From: Aquirufa ecclesiirivi | GTDB lineage: Bacteria; Bacteroidota; Bacteroidia; Cytophagales; Spirosomataceae | Length of the DNA stretch: 64,000 nt | Direction of reading: 5' to 3' | NCBI RefSeq assembly: GCF_011250515.1 | Contig: NZ_JAANOP010000001.1 | Span: 496,001-560,000, forward strand | Shown: positions 15,717 through 25,507 of the stretch, piece after piece | How the letters are laid out: each line of letters begins with the position of its first letter | Position numbering within the stretch: the stretch's first letter is position 1 | The notes under the pieces: generated by a model | The model's input: only the letters and a program-made list of their open reading frames with translations | Database searches by the model: none | What the model was told of the DNA's origin: nothing | Translations under genes and position numbers: made by a program

Positions 15717-18049
15717 TGAAAGGAATCCTCGTTCTTTTATCCTATAGTTTGATCATGGGTTTGGCCATGGGCTTGGATTCATGTTCATCGAGTAATGCTT
15801 CCCAAATTCAGGAAGAACCAATACCTGAATTAGTTAGTTATAATTTTGATATTCGGCCTATTTTATCGGACAAATGCTCCGCATGTCATGGACCAGATGC
15901 CAATAAACGAGAGGCTGGTTTACGATTAGATGATTCGGTGAGTGTTTTCAAGGCATTAAAAGAACATCCTAATGCCTATGCTTTAGTACCAGGAAAGCCC
16001 GAGTTATCGGAAGTTTTTCTGCGTATCAGTACCGATGATACGACCAAAATGATGCCACCTAAAGCTTCTCATTTAAAGTTATCTGCTCGAGAAATAGACC
16101 TCATTGAAAAGTGGATTAAGCAAGGAGCCAAATACGAAAAGCATTGGGCTTTTGTGGCACCTAAGAAACCAGCCCTTCCTGAAGTGGATCAGAAAGATTG
16201 GGTGAAAAATGAGATAGACTATTTTGTGCTTCATAAAATGGAGCAGAAAGATTTAAGCCCGAATGAGGAGGCTGATAAAGAAAGGTTATTAAAACGTGTG
16301 GCTTTAGATTTGAATGGCTTACCTCCGAGTTTAAGCCAAATGGATCGTTTTTTGGCAGATAAATCGCCAAAAGCATACGAAAAAATGGTCGATGAGCTAC
16401 TAAGGAACCCGAGTTATGGCGAGAAAATGGCTGTTTACTGGTTAGATCTGGCCCGTTATGCCGACTCCCATGGTTATCAAGATGATGGTTATAGGACGCA
16501 ATGGCCTTGGCGAGATTGGGTCATTCATGCACTGAATAAAAACATGCCATATAGTCAGTTCGTCACTTGGCAATTAGCAGGGGATTTAGTGCCTACGTCT
16601 AACCCAGCTCAAGCGAAGGAACAATTATTGGCTACTGGTTTCAACCGTAATCATAAAATTACCGAAGAAGGAGGCGTTATTCAGGAAGAATACCGGGTCA
16701 GCTATGTGGCCGACCGGAGTGATTTATTTGGGAAGGCATTTTTAGGCGTCACGATGGAATGCGCCCGTTGTCACGACCATAAGTATGACCCCATTACCCA
16801 AAAGGATTATTACCAAACTTTCGCCTTTTTTAATAACGTCAAAGAGGTAGGAATAGAATCAGTCATTGGAGGTCCTGAAACCTATGCTAAAAAACCGTTG
16901 ATGGAAATCAGTAATGATGATGTGAAGGGAATCTTGAAGTTTATCAATAAACAAGATACATCTCGACTCATTGTTTCTGTCATGAGTGATTTAGATACGG
17001 CACGTGTGAGCACCATCTTGAAACGTGGGAATTATGATGCGCCGGGAGATGTGGTTCAAGCCGCCATGCCGAGTGTTATTTTACCATTTGCGAAAAATCT
17101 TCCAAAAAATAGATTGGGTCTTACTAAATGGCTTTTTGATCAAAAAAATCCATTGACTTCCCGCGTGTTTGTCAATCAAATGTGGCAAGAATTTTTTGGA
17201 AAGGGAATCGTGAAAACGGCAGGTGATTTCGGTATGCAAGGAGAATTACCCACTAATCCACCGCTATTGGATTGGCTGGCGGTTGACTTCATGGAACATG
17301 GCTGGAACATCAAACGTCTAGTCAAGCAAATGGTGATGTCGGCTACTTACCGCCAATCTGCCAAAATGAGCCCAGAAAAATTGGCCAAAGACCCTGAAAA
17401 CACCTATTTATCTCGTTCTTCTCGTTCTCGAATCAATGCTGAATTTGTTCGTGATGTGGTCTTGTCGAGCAGTGGCTTATTAGTGCCTATGGTAGGAGGA
17501 CCCAGTGTGAAACCTTATCAGCCACCAGGGCTTTGGGAAGGCGCCACTTCTGGCCGTGGCTTATTGTCGATGTATGTACAAGATCACGGGGCAAGTTTGT
17601 ACCGAAGAGGAATGTATACCTTAATCAAAAGAACGGTTCCTCCGCCGACTATGAGCATATTTGATGCCAGTAATCGCGATGTTTGTGAGGTGAGAAGGTT
17701 GAAAACAAATACCCCATTGCAGGCTTTGGTCATGATGAATGACCCTACTGTATTGGAAGCTTCACGTGTATTAGCAGCCAAATTATTGCAAGAAAATAAT
17801 CAGGTTTCTGATAAAATCAATAAGGCCTTTCGGATGATTGTGTGTAGAAAACCTACCGAGAAAGAAATGGGTATTTTGACAACGTATTATCAAAAAGAGT
17901 TAAAGAAAATCAATTTAAAACAAGCTAATAAATTGTTGGCCGTGGGGGAGTATCCAATCCCGAATCAGGTAGATAAACAGCTTTTGGCAGTATTAATGCG
18001 GGTAGTCAATACCATTTATAATTTAGAGGAAACCATTACTAGAACCTAA
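15716..18049 (+). CDS. PSCyt1 / DUF1549 / DUF1553 lipoprotein
   Basis: A 777-residue protein with a lipoprotein-like leader ending LDSC (Cys23). A cytochrome-like CSACH motif follows at residues 54-58 in the FDIRPILSDKCSACHGPDA context. DUF1549 then contains a second motif, CARCHDHKYDPIT, near residue 349. DUF1553 includes NQMWQEFFGKGIVKTAGDFG and, later, MSIFDASNRDVCEVRRLKTN. This is the canonical planctomycete-type architecture, lacking the DUF2231 membrane domain of the gene at 11452. It overlaps the preceding DUF1501 gene by one base and is followed 4 bases later by another DUF1501 gene, so the four genes form two matched pairs. Confidence 0.92.
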   Translation: MKGILVLLSYSLIMGLAMGLDSCSSSNASQIQEEPIPELVSYNFDIRPILSDKCSACHGPDANKREAGLRLDDSVSVFKALKEHPNAYALVPGKPELSEVFLRISTDDTTKMMPPKASHLKLSAREIDLIEKWIKQGAKYEKHWAFVAPKKPALPEVDQKDWVKNEIDYFVLHKMEQKDLSPNEEADKERLLKRVALDLNGLPPSLSQMDRFLADKSPKAYEKMVDELLRNPSYGEKMAVYWLDLARYADSHGYQDDGYRTQWPWRDWVIHALNKNMPYSQFVTWQLAGDLVPTSNPAQAKEQLLATGFNRNHKITEEGGVIQEEYRVSYVADRSDLFGKAFLGVTMECARCHDHKYDPITQKDYYQTFAFFNNVKEVGIESVIGGPETYAKKPLMEISNDDVKGILKFINKQDTSRLIVSVMSDLDTARVSTILKRGNYDAPGDVVQAAMPSVILPFAKNLPKNRLGLTKWLFDQKNPLTSRVFVNQMWQEFFGKGIVKTAGDFGMQGELPTNPPLLDWLAVDFMEHGWNIKRLVKQMVMSATYRQSAKMSPEKLAKDPENTYLSRSSRSRINAEFVRDVVLSSSGLLVPMVGGPSVKPYQPPGLWEGATSGRGLLSMYVQDHGASLYRRGMYTLIKRTVPPPTMSIFDASNRDVCEVRRLKTNTPLQALVMMNDPTVLEASRVLAAKLLQENNQVSDKINKAFRMIVCRKPTEKEMGILTTYYQKELKKINLKQANKLLAVGEYPIPNQVDKQLLAVLMRVVNTIYNLEETITRT

Positions 18050-18053
18050 GCTG

Positions 18054-19511
18054 ATGTTAGAAAAAGAAATATTAGAGCACGGGCTAAGTTTTAATCGGAG
18101 GAGATTTTTGTCGACCATGAGTTTAGGGCTAGGGAGTGTGGCCTTAGGGTCTTTATTAGTTCCTAGTTTATTGAATGGTGGTGATCAAGATGGGGCGGAT
18201 TTTACACCAGGGATTCCTCATTTTGCGCCGAAGGCGAAACGCGTGATTTACCTCTTTCAAAATGGCGCTCCCTCTCAATTAGAGACTTTTGATTACAAGC
18301 CTAAACTCTGTGATATGATGGGGCTGGATCTTCCAGCTTCTGTGCGTGGTTCGCAGCGTCTGACGGGGATGACAGCCAACCAAGCTACATTTCCGCTGGC
18401 ACCTTCTTTTACTAATTTTAAGCAATATGGACAATCAGGGGCATGGATCAGTGACATCATGCCTTATACTTCTAAGATCGTGGATGATATTTGTATCATT
18501 CGATCTATGTATACCGAGGCTATTAACCATGATCCAGCCTTGACATTTTTCCAAACAGGATCTCAGCAGGGTAATCGCCCGAGTATGGGTTCTTGGCTAA
18601 GTTATGGTTTGGGGAATGAGAATAAAAACTTACCTGATTTTACCGTTTTGCTTTCTCGTGGAATCGGAAATGGTCAGGGTGTGTATTCCAAATTATGGTC
18701 GAATGGCTTTTTGGATTCCATCCATCAAGGTGTTCAATTTAGCAAAGGAGAAGACCCCGTTTTATATTTAAGAGATCCCGAAGGCATGGACCGCAAGGAA
18801 AGAAGGGAGATGCTAGATCATTTGGCAGAACTCAATGATTTGTCGTATCAAGAGTTTGGAGATCCTGAGATTTCGGCCAAGGTGAAGCAGTATGAAATGG
18901 CCTACCGTATGCAAACTGCCGTTCCTGAGGTTATGGATTTATCGAAGGAATCAGATGATATCATTAAGTTGTATGGTCCGGATTGTTTAGTGCCAGGGAC
19001 TTTTGCTGCCAATTGCTTATTAGCGAGGAAGCTTTCTGAAAATGGTGTTCGATTTGTGCAATTGTATCATCAAGGATGGGATCAGCATGGCAATCTACCT
19101 TTTGAGATACAAAGTCAAGCTAAAGATACCGATCAAGCTTCTGCGGCTTTGATTACTGACTTAAAACAACGCGGTTTATTGGATGAGACCTTAGTGATTT
19201 GGGGAGGGGAGTTTGGTCGTACTTGTTACAGTCAGGGGAAATTGACCATTGATAATTATGGTCGAGACCACCATCCACGCTGCTTTAGTATTTGGATGGC
19301 TGGCGGTGGAATTAAGCCAGGTATGGTTTATGGAGAAACGGATGAATTAGGATACAATGTTCAGAAAAATCCAGTTCATGTGCATGATTTCCAAGCTACA
19401 GTTTTAAATCAGTTGGGTCTTGATCACGAAAAATTAGTGTATAAACATATGGGTAGAAGGTTCAGGTTGACTGACGTATCGGGGAAAGTGGTTCGAGATA
19501 TCATTAGCTAA
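18054..19511 (+). CDS. DUF1501 family protein, Tat-exported (second copy)
   Basis: A 485-residue paralogue of the gene at 14280 within the alkaline-phosphatase-like DUF1501 family. The Tat motif is stronger here (FNRRRFLSTMSLGLGSVALG). Family segments include RVIYLFQNGAPSQLETFDYK near the start and VIWGGEFGRTCYSQGK followed by GRDHHPRCFSIWMAGGGIKP near the end, where conserved Asp/His residues would bind metal. It is 4 bases downstream of its cytochrome partner. The two DUF1501 proteins differ clearly in sequence, so they are probably specialised for different partners rather than redundant. The substrate is unknown. Confidence 0.93.
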   Translation: MLEKEILEHGLSFNRRRFLSTMSLGLGSVALGSLLVPSLLNGGDQDGADFTPGIPHFAPKAKRVIYLFQNGAPSQLETFDYKPKLCDMMGLDLPASVRGSQRLTGMTANQATFPLAPSFTNFKQYGQSGAWISDIMPYTSKIVDDICIIRSMYTEAINHDPALTFFQTGSQQGNRPSMGSWLSYGLGNENKNLPDFTVLLSRGIGNGQGVYSKLWSNGFLDSIHQGVQFSKGEDPVLYLRDPEGMDRKERREMLDHLAELNDLSYQEFGDPEISAKVKQYEMAYRMQTAVPEVMDLSKESDDIIKLYGPDCLVPGTFAANCLLARKLSENGVRFVQLYHQGWDQHGNLPFEIQSQAKDTDQASAALITDLKQRGLLDETLVIWGGEFGRTCYSQGKLTIDNYGRDHHPRCFSIWMAGGGIKPGMVYGETDELGYNVQKNPVHVHDFQATVLNQLGLDHEKLVYKHMGRRFRLTDVSGKVVRDIIS

Positions 19512-19523
19512 GCAGTTTAATTT

Positions 19524-21695
19524 ATGAATAGTAAGCTTAGGGGTATTTTAGAACAGATTTTATTAGCCTCTTTTTTCTTTGTGGGCTTTTTGTTGGTATT
19601 TGAAGGAGATTTGCAAATTCCTTTGTTTTTGCAGCCTATCGGTCGACTGCATACGCTTTTATTACACTTTCCCATCGTTTTGCTTTTGTTGGCCATGTTC
19701 ATGGAATTTTTCCGTTTTCATGATTCCTTCCATAAGAACAACACTTACTTACAATTTACCCAATGGCTCATTTTGGCAGGAGCATTGAGCTCTGGATTAA
19801 CGGTGATTATGGGTATTTTTTTAGCCAAGGAACCGGGATATGGAGGAGGGGATTTAAATTGGCATCGTTGGTTAGGGGTAGCTACGTATATTTTTGCCTC
19901 TTTGCTGTATTGGATCCGTAGCAAAGAATGGTATCAATCAACGATGGCCAAAATCACCTCAATTTCTATGTCGCTTTTGTTGATCCTTGTGGGTCACTTT
20001 GGCGGTAATTTAACGCATGGGGGTAATTTTGTGTTGGAGCCATTGATGAAAAGTCAAGCCGTACCATTGGAAGAGGCTGTCGTTTTTCAGAATTTAGTCC
20101 AGCCTATATTAGAAAAAAAATGCGTGGCTTGCCATAATCCCGATAAAATTAAAGGGGAGCTTTTATTGACCGATGCTAAATCCATTGCCAAAGGAGGAAA
20201 AACAGGGCCATTGTTTGTGGCAGGTAAACCAGAATTAAGTTTGTTGATTCAGCGCGCGCATTTATCCATTGACGACAAAAAGCACATGCCCCCTATTGGC
20301 AAGCCTCAATTGAGTGATGATGAATTACAATTATTAAGCTGGTGGGTGAAAGAGAAAGCTTCTTTTACTAAAAAGGTAGTGGATTTAGCTTCTGATGATT
20401 CCTTACGCATTCTTTCTACTAAATTGTTGGCTTCGGCATCAGGACCACAGTTGGAAGAATATGATTTCCAAGAAGCGGATGAAAAAACGATTCAAAAGCT
20501 TTCCAATGAGTATAGAACCATCATGCTTTTTGCCAAAGACTCTCCAGCTTTATCGGTGAACTTCTTTAATAAGGCTCAATACAAAGCCCCTAAACTGGAG
20601 AAATTAAAGGAGATTAAGGAACAAATAGTTACATTAAGTTTAGCAAAAATGCCTGTTCAAAATGCTGATCTGGCATTTGTTAAAGTATTTGAACACTTGC
20701 ATACCTTGAATTTGAATTTTACGGATGTGACGGAGGTGGGCCTAAAGGAATTGGCAGGAATGAAAGAGTTGATGGTTTTATCGCTTTCTGGAACGAAATT
20801 AAAAGCGGCAGGATTAACATCGGCTTTAAAAGCAATACCGAACTTAAAAAAGGCATATGTTTGGGACGCTGGATTGAGTCGAGAAGATATCTCATATCTT
20901 CAAAAGCAATTACGAGGAATTCAAGTAGTAGGAGGGTTTCAGGATGATGGTAGTAATCCTTTAAAATTGAATCCCCCTCAGGTGAAAAACCCATCGACCA
21001 TTTTTGATGAGTATATTGTAGCTCAATTAGGGCACCCCATTAAAGGAGTTGAAATCCGTTATACCACGGATGGCAGTATACCTGATAGCGCCAAATCACC
21101 CGTATTTGCAGGAAATTTACGTTTGAATCAGAATACTTCCATACGAGCTAGGGCTTTTAAGCCAGGTTGGATAGGAAGCGATGAAGCAAGCTTTGATTTT
21201 TATCGAGGACATTTTAGACCAGATAGTTCTGTTTTACTAACACCACTTAATCGGGTGCATCAGGCGGCAGGCGCAAAAACATTTTTTGATGGGAGGCTAG
21301 GCTCATTTAATGCCAATAGCCCTGCTTGGGCAAATAACTGGGCTGGTGTTAGAAACAATGATTTGGTCTTAGTGTCTATGTTTAAACAAGCCATTCCATT
21401 ATCTTCTGTTGAATTAAGAATCATGGTAGAAACGCAAACAGGAATATTTCCTCCTGAATTAGTGGAGGTTTGGGGTGCAAGTGTTGAAAACCAATGGAAG
21501 TTATTATCCAAGTTTAAGCCAGTTATTCCCAAGGAAAATTTTCCACATACGCTTCCATTGATTGGGACAAAATTTAAAGCATCTACCGTTAAATACATCA
21601 AAATCGTCGTTAAGCCATTGGAGAAGATCCCTGGATGGCATCCCGCTAAAGATAAGCGCGCCTTGTTTTTGGTCGACGAGATGTTTTTTAATTAG
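19524..21695 (+). CDS. DUF2231 / cytochrome-like / LRR-like / chitobiase-C protein
   Basis: A 723-residue membrane-anchored mosaic. The N-terminus has DUF2231-type helices (IGRLHTLLLHFPIVLLLLAM). A cytochrome-like module follows with CVACHNPDKIKGELLL, the first Cys near residue 200. Next is a short leucine-rich stretch (LHTLNLNFTDVTEVGLKELA). Then comes a chitobiase/hexosaminidase C-terminal type sandwich (IRYTTDGSIPDSAKSPVF), and finally a domain resembling discoidin/NPCBM carbohydrate-binding folds (FFDGRLGSFNANSPAWANNW). The mixture suggests that periplasmic electron transfer and glycan recognition are tied together. It lies 12 bases after the second DUF1501 gene and very probably belongs to the same operon. 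Confidence 0.85.
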   Translation: MNSKLRGILEQILLASFFFVGFLLVFEGDLQIPLFLQPIGRLHTLLLHFPIVLLLLAMFMEFFRFHDSFHKNNTYLQFTQWLILAGALSSGLTVIMGIFLAKEPGYGGGDLNWHRWLGVATYIFASLLYWIRSKEWYQSTMAKITSISMSLLLILVGHFGGNLTHGGNFVLEPLMKSQAVPLEEAVVFQNLVQPILEKKCVACHNPDKIKGELLLTDAKSIAKGGKTGPLFVAGKPELSLLIQRAHLSIDDKKHMPPIGKPQLSDDELQLLSWWVKEKASFTKKVVDLASDDSLRILSTKLLASASGPQLEEYDFQEADEKTIQKLSNEYRTIMLFAKDSPALSVNFFNKAQYKAPKLEKLKEIKEQIVTLSLAKMPVQNADLAFVKVFEHLHTLNLNFTDVTEVGLKELAGMKELMVLSLSGTKLKAAGLTSALKAIPNLKKAYVWDAGLSREDISYLQKQLRGIQVVGGFQDDGSNPLKLNPPQVKNPSTIFDEYIVAQLGHPIKGVEIRYTTDGSIPDSAKSPVFAGNLRLNQNTSIRARAFKPGWIGSDEASFDFYRGHFRPDSSVLLTPLNRVHQAAGAKTFFDGRLGSFNANSPAWANNWAGVRNNDLVLVSMFKQAIPLSSVELRIMVETQTGIFPPELVEVWGASVENQWKLLSKFKPVIPKENFPHTLPLIGTKFKASTVKYIKIVVKPLEKIPGWHPAKDKRALFLVDEMFFN

Positions 21696-21763
21696 GGGAA
21701 CTATTTTCATCCTGAAGATTTAGGGCTTTTGTCGCTTTAAGCTTGACTCTGAACAAAATATTG

Positions 21764-21793
21764 TTTGTTGTCAAAAAATCCCTTTTATCTTTG
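21764..21793 (+). promoter_or_regulatory. Bacteroidota-type promoter close to the start at 21799
   Basis: TTTG at 21764-21767 and TATCTTTG at 21786-21793 are separated by 18 bases, matching the Bacteroidota consensus TTG-N17-23-TAnnTTTG. The start codon of the next gene is at 21799, so the predicted transcription start falls on or next to the ATG. Either the message is nearly leaderless or the match is fortuitous. Confidence 0.45.
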
Positions 21794-21798
21794 TCGCC

Positions 21799-22455
21799 AT
21801 GAAAAATAGCCTTTTAATTTTTGGATGTACGCTTCTTTTTAGTGTTTCATCTTTATTTGCTCAGCAACCTGGCCCTCCACCAGCACCTATTCCGGTTGAA
21901 GTGATGTTTGGAAATAATCGAATGAATTTTCAATTGATTCTCAATAAACCCATCGATGCCAAAGGAAAATTCTCTTTTTTCAATGTGACGAATGGTGCGG
22001 TAGATTATCATAATAAAAATGAAGAAACGGAGATTGTGGTAGTGAATTCCATAAACTACGATTTGGGGAATAATTTTAAGGCTGGTGCAGGAGCACAGTG
22101 GCATTTTAAATTAGGACTAGTACCCATATTGGGTGTCCAATACTTTAAAGCTAATCCTACCTGGTTACTTTTGGTGTCTCCTAATATCTGTCTTTTACCA
22201 AGCACTAATATGGAAGTGGTAAGCTTGGTGGAATACAAGCCTTCCTTGAGTCCTAAAACGAGGCTTTATACCAGAGCCCAAATTTTATATAATCAAGTGT
22301 TGGATGGAGGAATTCATGCCAGAAGCGGTTATACGTTACGTGCAGGGATTAGTCGCCAAAAGTTCACGTATGGTATTGGTATGAATTTCGACTATTATGG
22401 ACCGTTCAAAGCCGAAAAATTGAATACTGGAGCCTTTGTTCGTATAAGCTTATAG
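21799..22455 (+). CDS. Exported beta-rich protein, probable small outer membrane barrel
   Basis: A 218-residue protein with a clear Sec signal peptide (MKNSLLIFGCTLLFSVSSLFAQQ). It has a proline-rich linker and then alternating hydrophobic/polar strands, including GAGAQWHFKLGLVPILGVQY, YTLRAGISRQKFTYGIGMNF and a final Phe-x-Arg-Ile-x-Leu strand, as in small outer membrane beta-barrels. I do not recognise a named family. It lies between the cytochrome/DUF1501 genes and the propeller-phosphoesterase gene on the same strand, with its own candidate promoter just upstream. It may contribute to the same envelope system. Confidence 0.75.
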   Translation: MKNSLLIFGCTLLFSVSSLFAQQPGPPPAPIPVEVMFGNNRMNFQLILNKPIDAKGKFSFFNVTNGAVDYHNKNEETEIVVVNSINYDLGNNFKAGAGAQWHFKLGLVPILGVQYFKANPTWLLLVSPNICLLPSTNMEVVSLVEYKPSLSPKTRLYTRAQILYNQVLDGGIHARSGYTLRAGISRQKFTYGIGMNFDYYGPFKAEKLNTGAFVRISL

Positions 22456-22559
22456 CTTGATTTAGAGGAGTATAGGCATATTTAACAAACAGTTTATGTA
22501 TGCTTATTGGTATTGCTAAGGACTTCCCTTAACTTGCCAATCTAAACCTCCTTTGAACC

Positions 22560-24971
22560 ATGAAAAAGCTCTGTTTATTACTAGGCATTTGCTGCTTTTC
22601 TTTTCTATCATATTCACAGCATATAGGTGCTACCGTTTCTTTACCCAACGGATGGAAATTGAGCCCAGCTGGTAAATCGTTTCCATTGGGCGACTTGCCG
22701 CTTAATATGGCCATTAGTCATTCCAAAAAATGGGCTGCTGTGACCAATAACGGTCAAAGTAAGCATAGTGTTTACCTGATCGATTTGGCTAAGCAACAAG
22801 TGGTGGATTCTCTGATAGTGGCCAAAGCTTGGTATGGATTAGCCTTTAATTCAGATGATTCCCAATTATTCGTTTCAGGAGGGCATGATAATAAAATACT
22901 TCGACTGGGAGTATCAGGAGGAAAACTGAGTTTATTAGGGGATATCAAATTAGGAGATGCTTGGCCTAATCGAATTGCTCCATCAGGATTAGCTTTTGAT
23001 GATGCTCGTCAGCGGTTGTATGTTGTAACGCGGGATAACCGAAGTCTATACATCATTGACGCCAAAAGTAATCAAGTGTTGAAACAATTTGGATTGGATG
23101 GAGAAGCCTACATGTGCTTGTTGAGTCCTTCCAAAAATGAACTGTATATTTCATGTTGGGGATGCAACCAAGTACTGGTTTTTGATTTAAAATCGAACCT
23201 TTGGAAAAAGTCTATTGAAGTGGGAGATAATCCCAATGAAATGGTGCTGCATCCAAATGGTAAAACCTTGATGGTTTGTAATGCCAATGACAACAGCGTT
23301 TCTATGATTGATTTAGCATCCCAAAAAGTTATTGAGACCTTGGATGTGGCCTTATATCCAAATTCTCCAGCAGGATCTACTACCAATGGTTTAGCAATAG
23401 ATTCAAAAAATAACTACTTGTACATCGCCAATGCAGATAATAATTGTTTGGCTGTTTTTGATGTCAATGTACCTGGAAAAAGTCAGGCTAAAGGATTTAT
23501 TCCGGTAGGTTGGTATCCTAGTAATGTCAAAGTAATCAACAATCAAATTTGGGTTATTAATGGAAAAGGAAATACTTCCATGGCCAATCCATATGGACCG
23601 AGACCTATTCGAAGAGGAGAAGAAGTAAATTTACATGCTGGTGATTCAAATGCTCCCAAGGAGGTGCAGTACATTGGTTCTATGTTTAAAGGAACGATGA
23701 GTGTCATTCCTAGACCAAAACCTCAAGAATTGCCTGTTTATACGCGAGCTGCTTATGAAAACTCGGCATATCAGCCTGGAAAGTCAGAGATGGCAGATAA
23801 GCTAGCTCCAGGTTTTCCTATACCTATGAAAGCTGGGCAAGTTTCCCCTATCAAATACGTGTTTTATGTCATTAAAGAAAATAGAACTTATGATCAAGTT
23901 TTAGCAGATGTTAAAGGAGGAAATGGGGATACTACTTTATTGCTTTTTGGAAGAAAATATACGCCTAATCAACATGCCATAGCTGAGTCATTTGTATTGC
24001 TGGATAACTTTTATGTAGATGCTGAAGTGAGTGCAGATGGCCACCATTGGACCATGGGAGCTTATGCTACTGATTACATGGAGAAAAGTTGGCCTACTAG
24101 TTATGGTGGCCGAGGTGGTGGAATATATGGGGAAGCAGAGCGTAGTGTATCTCAAAATAAAAATGGATATATCTGGGATCAATGTAACCGATATGGTGTG
24201 ACTTTTAGGACATATGGGGAGTTTGTAACCAATGGAAAGGCCAATATCCCGGTATTGAATAATCGTTTTCATCCTACTTTCCCAAGTTACAATTTAGCTA
24301 TTCAAGACACGACTCGCTTAGCCATTTGGAAGAAGGAATTTGAGCAAATGGTCAAAGAGAATCGAGTGCCAAGATTTAATTCTTTACGTATGGGAAATGA
24401 CCATACGGAAGGTTTGCGGATTGGAAGGCCAACACCTTATGCACATGTGGCCGACAATGATTTAGCGGTAGGGCAATTAATTGAAACATTAGCAAAAAGT
24501 CCTATTTGGAATGAAACAGCTGTATTTATTTTAGAAGATGATGCCCAAAACGGGGCTGATCATGTGGATGCACATCGGAGTACAGCCTATGTAGCAGGGG
24601 GTTTTGTGAAAAGGAATTTTGTTGATCATACCATGTACACCACGAGTTCTATGTTACGAACGATGGAGCTTATTTTAGGATTACCCCCTATGACGCAGTA
24701 TGATGCTGCAGCTATGCCTATGTGGAGAAGCTTTGATTCAGTGGCTAAGCCCTTCGACTTTAAAGCCATCGTTCCTCAAATTAACTTATTGGAGAAAAAT
24801 GTAGTCCGAAATGAATGGCAAAGGCAATCGGAACTTTTCAATTTTGAAAAGGAAGATGCTAATAACGATGTAGCGTTTAATCGAGTGTTATGGCATGGAT
24901 TGAAAGGAAATGTCCCATTTCCTGGACCAAAGAGAGCAGCTTTTATTTTTCCTGTTAAGAAAAAGGAGTAA
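22560..24971 (+). CDS. Secreted YncE-like beta-propeller / phosphoesterase fusion
   Basis: An 803-residue exported protein with signal peptide MKKLCLLLGICCFSFLSYSQ. Residues of about 45-340 form a YncE/YVTN-type beta-propeller with repeats such as NEMVLHPNGKTLMVCNANDN. About residues 425-770 form a phosphoesterase of the alkaline-phosphatase superfamily: IKYVFYVIKENRTYDQVLAD, EVSADGHHWTMGAYATDY, then FILEDDAQNGADHVDAHRST with the metal-binding Asp/His set. This bifunctional architecture is known in Bacteroidota, but its substrate is not. It is the last gene before the repeat array, and its stop is only 5 bases from the first palindrome. Confidence 0.92.
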   Translation: MKKLCLLLGICCFSFLSYSQHIGATVSLPNGWKLSPAGKSFPLGDLPLNMAISHSKKWAAVTNNGQSKHSVYLIDLAKQQVVDSLIVAKAWYGLAFNSDDSQLFVSGGHDNKILRLGVSGGKLSLLGDIKLGDAWPNRIAPSGLAFDDARQRLYVVTRDNRSLYIIDAKSNQVLKQFGLDGEAYMCLLSPSKNELYISCWGCNQVLVFDLKSNLWKKSIEVGDNPNEMVLHPNGKTLMVCNANDNSVSMIDLASQKVIETLDVALYPNSPAGSTTNGLAIDSKNNYLYIANADNNCLAVFDVNVPGKSQAKGFIPVGWYPSNVKVINNQIWVINGKGNTSMANPYGPRPIRRGEEVNLHAGDSNAPKEVQYIGSMFKGTMSVIPRPKPQELPVYTRAAYENSAYQPGKSEMADKLAPGFPIPMKAGQVSPIKYVFYVIKENRTYDQVLADVKGGNGDTTLLLFGRKYTPNQHAIAESFVLLDNFYVDAEVSADGHHWTMGAYATDYMEKSWPTSYGGRGGGIYGEAERSVSQNKNGYIWDQCNRYGVTFRTYGEFVTNGKANIPVLNNRFHPTFPSYNLAIQDTTRLAIWKKEFEQMVKENRVPRFNSLRMGNDHTEGLRIGRPTPYAHVADNDLAVGQLIETLAKSPIWNETAVFILEDDAQNGADHVDAHRSTAYVAGGFVKRNFVDHTMYTTSSMLRTMELILGLPPMTQYDAAAMPMWRSFDSVAKPFDFKAIVPQINLLEKNVVRNEWQRQSELFNFEKEDANNDVAFNRVLWHGLKGNVPFPGPKRAAFIFPVKKKE

Positions 24972-25149
24972 TTATTGGGTGGCTTCGAGTGCCTCAGCCA
25001 CCCGAGAGCCTGAGCTAGGGATCGAAAATTGCTATTCGACATTTGTAATGTCGAATGGAAAATAAATCATTGGAATTACCCAATCGAGAAAGTAAACGTT
25101 GGTAATATATCGGTAGTTCGACATCACAGATGTCGAACAGCAGATTTTT

Positions 25150-25425
25150 GCTATTCGACATTTGTAATGTCGAATATTGGATAAAGTAGGCTGGCTTCGA
25201 GAGCCTCAGCCAGCGCGGAACCTCAGTGACCAAAGAGCTTATGTCAATTTTGCTATTCGACATTTGTAATGTCGAATATTGGTAAAGTATGCTGGCTTCG
25301 AGAGCCTCAGCCAGCGCGGAACCTCAGTGACCAAAGAGCTTATGTCAATTTTGCTATTCGACATTTGTAATGTCGAATATTGGATAAAGTATGCTGGCTT
25401 CGAGTGCCTCAGCCAGCATAGAGCC
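25150..25425. repeat. Three tandem 101-102 bp units, each an A plus a B palindrome
   Basis: Family A copies at 25153, 25255 and 25356 are spaced 102 and 101 bases apart. The intervening sequence is nearly identical: the A hairpin, an ATTGG(A)TAAAGTATGCT spacer, the B palindrome, and a GCGGAACCTCAGTGACC tail. The one-base spacing difference is a single A missing in the spacer after the middle A hairpin. The third unit diverges after its B element, where the sequence of the DoxX duplication begins. Confidence 0.85.
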
Positions 25426-25507
25426 TCAGCCACCCGAGAGCCTGAGCCAACTTTGGATTATAAAACATTGAACCCAAAATGCCGAGGTTTTTGTAAATAA
25501 AAAGCTC

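Noticed and set aside
25015-25500. Open frames of 60-90 codons within the repeat array on both strands (for example 25015-25263, 25239-25433 and 25279-25500)
   Set aside because: They are translations of the palindromes and change with repeat variants. No start context or homology supports them.
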